Source: Anaerolineales bacterium (GTDB lineage Bacteria > Chloroflexota > Anaerolineae > Anaerolineales > UBA4823). From it: a DNA stretch of 8,611 bases. Positions within the stretch are counted from its first letter, which is position 1. Each line of letters starts with the position of its first letter. Below are positions 5,990-8,611 of this stretch, in pieces. The notes below the pieces were generated by a model. The model saw only the letters and a program-made list of their open reading frames with translations. It was not told the DNA's origin and did no database searches. Both the position numbers and the translations under genes were made by a program. The DNA lies in assembly GCA_022865865.1 (NCBI GenBank), contig JALHTN010000385.1, forward strand, positions 1 through 8,611, written 5' to 3'.

Positions 5990-7348
5990 TCATCCTATGT
6001 ACAGCCACAACAAGATGACAGTAATGATTGTGCTAAAAATAGTAATCGGCCAAACTTGACGGGAGGCTCTAAGAGCCTCAGCGACCTGGCGGGTTTTCCG
6101 CGCTGACCAGAGCAGCCCCCCAGACAAGACCAAGACCTGTAGCACTGTAACGAATTGTGTCAAGTAGGGAGTCCAATTTGTGCCAGCTGTCCCGAAAAGG
6201 TCCCAGCCCCAACCGAACGGATCTGAGAGTACAGGCCATAGGTAAGAGCCATTGGCGAAGATGAACGAAAGGCTAAAAGCGATCCAGGCAGTCAAACTTA
6301 ATGGCACAAGTACGCCAGCATACGCAATAAAGGTCTGTTTCGAATTCCGCAGGGAGGGAGTCAGTTTGTGAGCAGCTCTTGTCACCAAATAGAAAAGACC
6401 TGGAAGAGCTACCCATGTGAGCGTCAACAGGGCAGCGGCATATCCCCACCATGACAGCGATCCGATCTGGAAAGCTGCGTCTTTCAATCCACTCCAAGGA
6501 CCAAGCATGACTGTCGAATAAACCATAGCGCCTCCCAACATAATGAATGCTTTTAAACTCGAATCGAGACCTTGCACCTTGGTAGGAGCAAGTTCGTCTC
6601 CTGAAGAGCGGAGGTTTATTATGATGTTGTCGTATTCACAGGTGCGTAGGCATTCCATGCATAACCCACAGTTTGTATTCGTTGTCAAACCTCCGGGATA
6701 GACATCCCATGGACAGCCGTATCCATTGTCGTTTCCCCGATAGCAGGATTTTTCTATGTGGGTAGCACAAATAGATGAATCTGCAACCCGTATTTCTATA
6801 GGGGCTCGTTGCGAATAGATCCCTATAAACCCACCTACTGGACAAAGATAGCGACAGAAAACTCTCCGTTCATAAACCAGGCTGACCCCGATAGCGACAA
6901 GAATGAGTACCAACAGTACCCACGAAGTCACAATTGGACGTGTCAGAATAACAATGCTAAACAGGGCAAGGATTGAAAATCCTGCATTTTGCAGCCAGAT
7001 ATTGCGGAATCTTTTGGGGAACCGTCGCCCTGCTTTTGATGAGCTTCTATTGTCAGGCGGACCGAGCACTGCTTTGTTTTGCAGCCATTCACCGGGCATA
7101 GGGATGGGACAAATGCTGCACCATCCTCGCCCGAAAACAGGTACAGCAACTAATATGAGTGCAGCCCACCAGGCAATCCACACTGCAACAATGCTTATAT
7201 TGCGATTTCCCACCGGTGTTCCTAGAAATCCAGCCATAATTGCAATCAGAAACCCACCAAGCAAGGCAGCCCTGATGATTAGTTGCGGCCAGCGATTTTT
7301 AAGCAGTAGATTGAAACCAGGGAGATCATTCAATGCAATGCGGGTCAT
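5990..7348 (-). CDS. Polytopic 4Fe-4S polyferredoxin (NosR/NapH/CcoG-like)
   Basis: The 452-aa protein has about nine predicted membrane helices (near 21-42, 50-72, 121-137, 140-158, 254-275, 289-311, 330-353, 388-408, 430-451). Between helices 4 and 5 lies a ferredoxin region: C-x7-C-x9-CP (Cys184, 192, 202) followed by a classic C-x2-C-x2-C-x3-C (Cys217, 220, 223, 227). GRGWCSICP (Cys77, Cys80) and RVFCRYLCP (Cys165, Cys169) are the paired CxxCP/CxxxCP signatures found near membrane helices in NosR, NapH and CcoG. Such proteins carry electrons from quinol or other donors to periplasmic partners. The ATG at 7348 overlaps the TGA of the upstream cupredoxin gene (ATGA) and has GGGGA 8 nt before it; a longer open frame to 7408 runs into that gene. 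Flanked by two CuA proteins, it parallels the NosR-to-CuA arrangement of nitrous oxide reduction, but nosZ is absent. CcoG-like copper reduction is another option. Confidence 0.85.
   Translation of the reverse strand: MTRIALNDLPGFNLLLKNRWPQLIIRAALLGGFLIAIMAGFLGTPVGNRNISIVAVWIAWWAALILVAVPVFGRGWCSICPIPMPGEWLQNKAVLGPPDNRSSSKAGRRFPKRFRNIWLQNAGFSILALFSIVILTRPIVTSWVLLVLILVAIGVSLVYERRVFCRYLCPVGGFIGIYSQRAPIEIRVADSSICATHIEKSCYRGNDNGYGCPWDVYPGGLTTNTNCGLCMECLRTCEYDNIIINLRSSGDELAPTKVQGLDSSLKAFIMLGGAMVYSTVMLGPWSGLKDAAFQIGSLSWWGYAAALLTLTWVALPGLFYLVTRAAHKLTPSLRNSKQTFIAYAGVLVPLSLTAWIAFSLSFIFANGSYLWPVLSDPFGWGWDLFGTAGTNWTPYLTQFVTVLQVLVLSGGLLWSARKTRQVAEALRASRQVWPITIFSTIITVILLWLYIG
5993..5996 (-). promoter_or_regulatory. 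Ribosome binding site favouring start 5987 of the CuA-cytochrome gene
   Basis: AGGA on the minus strand (5996 to 5993) is 5 nt from the ATG at 5987 and overlaps the last codons of the polyferredoxin gene. The ATG at 5993 would have the AGG directly abutting it, and the GTG at 6008 has no Shine-Dalgarno. Confidence 0.5.
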
Positions 7349-7815
7349 TGGTTGTATCCCCACACCCCAGCCAGGGCGGCTAAAACAGCCAGTCCAACCC
7401 CTCGCCATAACAGCAGATTAGTACCAACATGAAGTTTTCCGATCATGAAAGGATGCAGGTCCCCACAGGTTACTGAACAGCGGAAACGGAAGCTCCCAGA
7501 CTGGTCTGCGATGAAAGAAATTTCATTAGTTTGGCCAGGGTCGATTGTTAATTGGAGATTGTAGCCGTCCAAGTAGAGACCATGCACCACATCACTGGAT
7601 GTTAATTCAATCGTCACCTGATCACCCTGATTTACTTTTATTTCCGCTGGAGTAAAGGCAAACGTACTGGCATCCACTTGAATGATGCGATCTGTGGGTT
7701 CATCCTGAGGAATTGGCAATGGAGTAAAGGCAACTAATAAGGTTGCGATGATAAAGATGCTGAAGACTAGTGCCTTTGAAGCAGAAGCTGGATTCTTCGA
7801 TACCTTTGAACTCAT
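7345..7815 (-). CDS. CuA-type cupredoxin with N- and C-terminal membrane helices
   Basis: The 156-aa protein has a membrane helix at about 15-31, a cupredoxin domain at about 43-130 and a second hydrophobic helix at 133-152, so the copper domain is held at both ends. All CuA ligands are present: His78 in SSDVVHGL, then CSVTCGDLHPFM with Cys113, Cys117, His121 and Met124. The domain is short and resembles the cupredoxin of oxidase subunit II and the CuA domain of N2O reductase, but the protein has no catalytic partner in the window. The start ATG overlaps the TGA of the PCYCGC gene (ATGA) and its stop overlaps the polyferredoxin start in the same way, so the three are tightly coupled. It is likely a one-electron relay between the polyferredoxin and the other CuA or heme proteins (inference); an alternative is a copper chaperone-like role, less likely given the full binuclear set. 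Confidence 0.88.
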   Translation of the reverse strand: MSSKVSKNPASASKALVFSIFIIATLLVAFTPLPIPQDEPTDRIIQVDASTFAFTPAEIKVNQGDQVTIELTSSDVVHGLYLDGYNLQLTIDPGQTNEISFIADQSGSFRFRCSVTCGDLHPFMIGKLHVGTNLLLWRGVGLAVLAALAGVWGYNQ

Positions 7816-8264
7816 GGCATATTTGATGGGCCGAAACGGCTGTAGGTCTGATCGACATAAGCACGGATTTCCGTAGTGGATTTTCCCTTATCGAGCATAC
7901 GCATTGCATCCTGGGTGATGTCCACACAGATCGAGCAACCAAGAGCGTGACCGTCAAAAGTCAGGTTGCCGCTTTCATCTTCCCCTGCCAGGTAGCAGGA
8001 ATAGTTGGAAGTATGTCCCATGCCACCACAACCGCAATAACAGGGTAATTTACTCAGTATGTCTGGGTTTGCAACAGCGAATTGATAAGCTTGCTTCACT
8101 GTTACGGGAGCGCTCTGCACTTCTACTGGCATATCGGCAAGGGGGTCCAGGTTATAGTTGGTGTCCTTTAGCTCTCCGGAGTTACTGGTTGAACCACATC
8201 CTGCTATGAAAGCACTCATGAAAAATACCGACATGATTAATGCGATAACTTTTTTGTTGGTCAC
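7812..8264 (-). CDS. PCYCGC-motif lipoprotein
   Basis: This 150-aa protein begins at a GTG and has a lipoprotein signal (KK at residues 4-5, hydrophobic core, lipobox FIAGC with Cys23). Its signature LPCYCGCGGMGH holds Cys75, Cys77, Cys79 and His84, and downstream are Cys90, His106 (DGHALGC), Cys110 and Cys113 in CSICVD. A helical tail (DAMRMLDKG; EIRAYVDQ) ends in FGPSNMP. This is the PCYCGC family (Pfam PF13798), which has no established function. The eight conserved-looking Cys/His residues are a natural soft-metal site, Cu or Fe; this is inference. It is the first gene of the operon, with AGGAG 11 nt before the GTG and a good promoter just upstream. The next Met (residue 11) would remove the positive charges of the signal, which argues for the GTG start. 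Confidence 0.85.
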   Translation of the reverse strand: MTNKKVIALIMSVFFMSAFIAGCGSTSNSGELKDTNYNLDPLADMPVEVQSAPVTVKQAYQFAVANPDILSKLPCYCGCGGMGHTSNYSCYLAGEDESGNLTFDGHALGCSICVDITQDAMRMLDKGKSTTEIRAYVDQTYSRFGPSNMP

Positions 8265-8275
8265 AATAATCTAAT

Positions 8276-8280
8276 CTCCT
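8276..8280 (-). promoter_or_regulatory. Ribosome binding site supporting the GTG start of the PCYCGC gene
   Basis: AGGAG on the minus strand lies 11 nt before the GTG at 8264. The spacing is a little long, but no ATG start with a better site exists and the signal peptide needs the basic residues encoded just after this GTG. Confidence 0.5.
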
Positions 8281-8291
8281 CGATGTTGCCT

Positions 8292-8301
8292 TTTGTACAA
8301 A
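8292..8301. repeat. 10-bp palindrome at the predicted transcription start
   Basis: TTTGTACAAA is a perfect palindrome between the -10 hexamer and the predicted start site, a classic place for a repressor operator. The regulator cannot be named from this sequence. Confidence 0.35.
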
Positions 8302-8329
8302 TCATAACTAAGTGATTGGGATGTGTCAT
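8301..8329 (-). promoter_or_regulatory. Operon promoter, sigma70-like -35/-10
   Basis: On the minus strand ATGACA (8329 to 8324, five of six matches to TTGACA) and TATGAT (8306 to 8301, five of six to TATAAT) are separated by exactly 17 bp. Transcription would start near 8294 and give a leader of about 30 nt before the GTG at 8264. Position and quality make it the likely promoter of the whole redox operon. Confidence 0.6.
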
Positions 8330-8335
8330 GCGCCA
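8326..8335. repeat. Direct repeat copy 1, overlapping the operon -35
   Basis: TCATGCGCCA (TGGCGCATGA on the minus strand) occurs here over the -35 hexamer and again at 8474-8483, 148 bp upstream in the operon's direction. Each copy is near an ATAAGCAG element (8369-8362 and 8474-8467 on the minus strand). It could be a regulator site; 10 nt is short. Confidence 0.35.
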
Positions 8336-8348
8336 GATAGCCCTACCT

Positions 8349-8372
8349 GACATGAGCAATTCTGCTTATGTC
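8349..8372. repeat. Inverted repeat upstream of the operon promoter
   Basis: Arms GACATGAGCA (8349-8358) and TGCTTATGTC (8363-8372) match in nine of ten positions with a 4-nt spacer. It ends about 20 bp upstream of the -35, a position suited to an activator of the operon. It could also form a hairpin in a plus-strand transcript. Confidence 0.4.
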
Positions 8373-8397
8373 GGATGTCATCGATAAATTGGATAGA

Positions 8398-8420
8398 TGC
8401 AACTTAATTAGGAAGTTGTA
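8398..8420. repeat. Second inverted repeat upstream of the operon promoter
   Basis: Arms CAACTT (8400-8405) and AAGTTG (8413-8418) are perfect and extend by two further pairs if G-T is allowed, with a 7-nt spacer. Role unknown. Confidence 0.3.
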
Positions 8421-8473
8421 TGGATTTCTCCCCAAAGTTGTCTCATCCCATTCAAATGAATTAATGCTGCTTA

Positions 8474-8483
8474 TCATGCGCCA
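8474..8483. repeat. Direct repeat copy 2
   Basis: This is the second copy of TCATGCGCCA, joined here directly to the CTGCTTAT element (8467-8474). The same two elements occur nearer the promoter about 30 bp apart. Confidence 0.3.
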
Positions 8484-8562
8484 TCCTGCGCTGCTTCCAA
8501 CAAGCAAAAATGCCTATTAGCGACCCCGACAAATGGCGCTAGGTTTTTTGCGGTGAATTCCC

Positions 8563-8581
8563 TATACTTGGTGATATGGAG
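8563..8581 (+). promoter_or_regulatory. Candidate -10 and ribosome binding site of a divergent gene
   Basis: TATACT (8563-8568) matches a -10 hexamer in five of six positions, and GGAG (8578-8581) lies 8 nt before the ATG at 8590. No good -35 is visible, and a start site near 8575 would leave a leader of only about 15 nt. Confidence 0.3.
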
Positions 8582-8589
8582 AAATTACG

Positions 8590-8611
8590 ATGAACCGGTC
8601 TACCTATCTTC
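8590..8611 (+). CDS. Start of a possible divergent gene, cut off by the window edge
   Basis: An ATG with a GGAG ribosome site 8 nt upstream opens a frame of seven codons (MNRSTYL) before the sequence ends. It would be divergent from the redox operon and share its upstream region. Seven residues cannot identify a product. The call rests only on the start signals. Confidence 0.35.

Larger units (their letters stand above)
1017..8264 (-). other. Ten-gene redox operon (CuA, polyferredoxin, cytochrome c, DUF1573, PCYCGC)
   Basis: Ten consecutive minus-strand genes are joined by 4-bp ATGA overlaps (8264/7345 set and 1954/1553), an 8-bp overlap (thioredoxin/transpeptidase) or gaps of 0, 2, 4 and 10 nt; one gap of 97 nt precedes the last two. 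At least eight products are exported or membrane-bound, and four carry Cu, heme or Fe-S ligands that can be read directly. No catalytic respiratory subunit is encoded within it. Confidence 0.75.
8265..8589. other. Regulatory intergenic region between the operon and a possible divergent gene
   Basis: These 325 nt hold the operon promoter and its repeats on the minus strand and, near the right end, a possible plus-strand -10 (TATACT, 8563-8568). I found no gene or recognisable RNA in it. A CCT/AGCG...CGCT/AGG stem followed by six T at 8513-8549 was examined as a terminator and is weak. Confidence 0.5.

Noticed and set aside
7349..7408. 20-residue N-terminal extension of the polyferredoxin
   Set aside because: It lies within the end of the cupredoxin gene, and the ATG at 7348 forms an ATGA overlap with GGGGA upstream.
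4998..7815. Assignment as a nitrous oxide reductase (nos) or cytochrome oxidase operon
   Set aside because: The CuA and polyferredoxin parts fit, but no NosZ catalytic domain, NosDFY or oxidase subunit I/III is encoded, so naming the genes nos or cox would overstate the evidence.
8513..8549. Stem (CCT/AGCG with CGCT/AGG) followed by six T, as a plus-strand terminator
   Set aside because: The stem is bulged with a 14-nt loop, there is no plus-strand gene upstream to terminate, and it would overlap the control region of the divergent gene.

Overview
The window holds one long minus-strand operon of extracytoplasmic electron-transfer and metal/thiol proteins (8264 down to 1017). A truncated minus-strand sulfotransferase-like gene sits at the left edge, and the first seven codons of a divergent plus-strand gene may lie at the right edge. 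All recognisable complete genes are on the minus strand, so transcription runs right to left. The protein types (PCYCGC lipoprotein, Chloroflexota-style L,D-transpeptidase with a C-terminal SNGCVN motif, DUF1573 proteins, cytochromes with short LWDLVA-type helices) and the moderate GC suggest a Chloroflexota bacterium, possibly Anaerolineae-like. That assignment is an impression from protein style and is not proven here. There are no rRNA, tRNA, CRISPR or insertion-sequence signals.

Layout in transcription order. A good sigma70-like promoter (ATGACA, 17 bp, TATGAT; 8329 to 8301) precedes (1) a PCYCGC-motif lipoprotein with a GTG start, (2) a membrane-anchored CuA-type cupredoxin, (3) a polytopic 4Fe-4S polyferredoxin of the NosR/NapH/CcoG type, (4) a membrane-anchored CuA cupredoxin fused to a monoheme cytochrome c, (5) a membrane-anchored DUF1573 protein, (6) a TlpA/ResA-like thioredoxin, (7) an L,D-transpeptidase with a twin-arginine-like leader, (8) a class I SAM methyltransferase, then after a 97-nt gap (9) a DUF1573 lipoprotein and (10) a monoheme cytochrome c lipoprotein with a His/Asp/Glu-rich loop. 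Junctions are ATGA overlaps, an 8-bp overlap or gaps of 0 to 10 nt except the 97-nt one, so genes 1 to 8 look like a single transcript. Genes 9 and 10 probably belong to it or to a sub-operon.

Working model (inference). The polyferredoxin passes electrons across or along the membrane to two flanking CuA proteins and on to cytochrome c, much as the NosR polyferredoxin is thought to feed the CuA site of N2O reductase. TlpA, PCYCGC and the DUF1573 pair would build or protect the Cu, heme and thiol sites. No catalytic subunit is present in the window: no heme-copper oxidase subunit I, no NosZ and no molybdoenzyme. The electron donor or acceptor is therefore unknown, which makes this the most interesting feature of the region.

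The 325-nt region upstream of the operon carries several short inverted and direct repeats around the promoter, so it looks regulated. The 377-nt region between the operon and the sulfotransferase holds an extended -10 promoter and a perfect 14-bp palindrome but no convincing gene or terminator.
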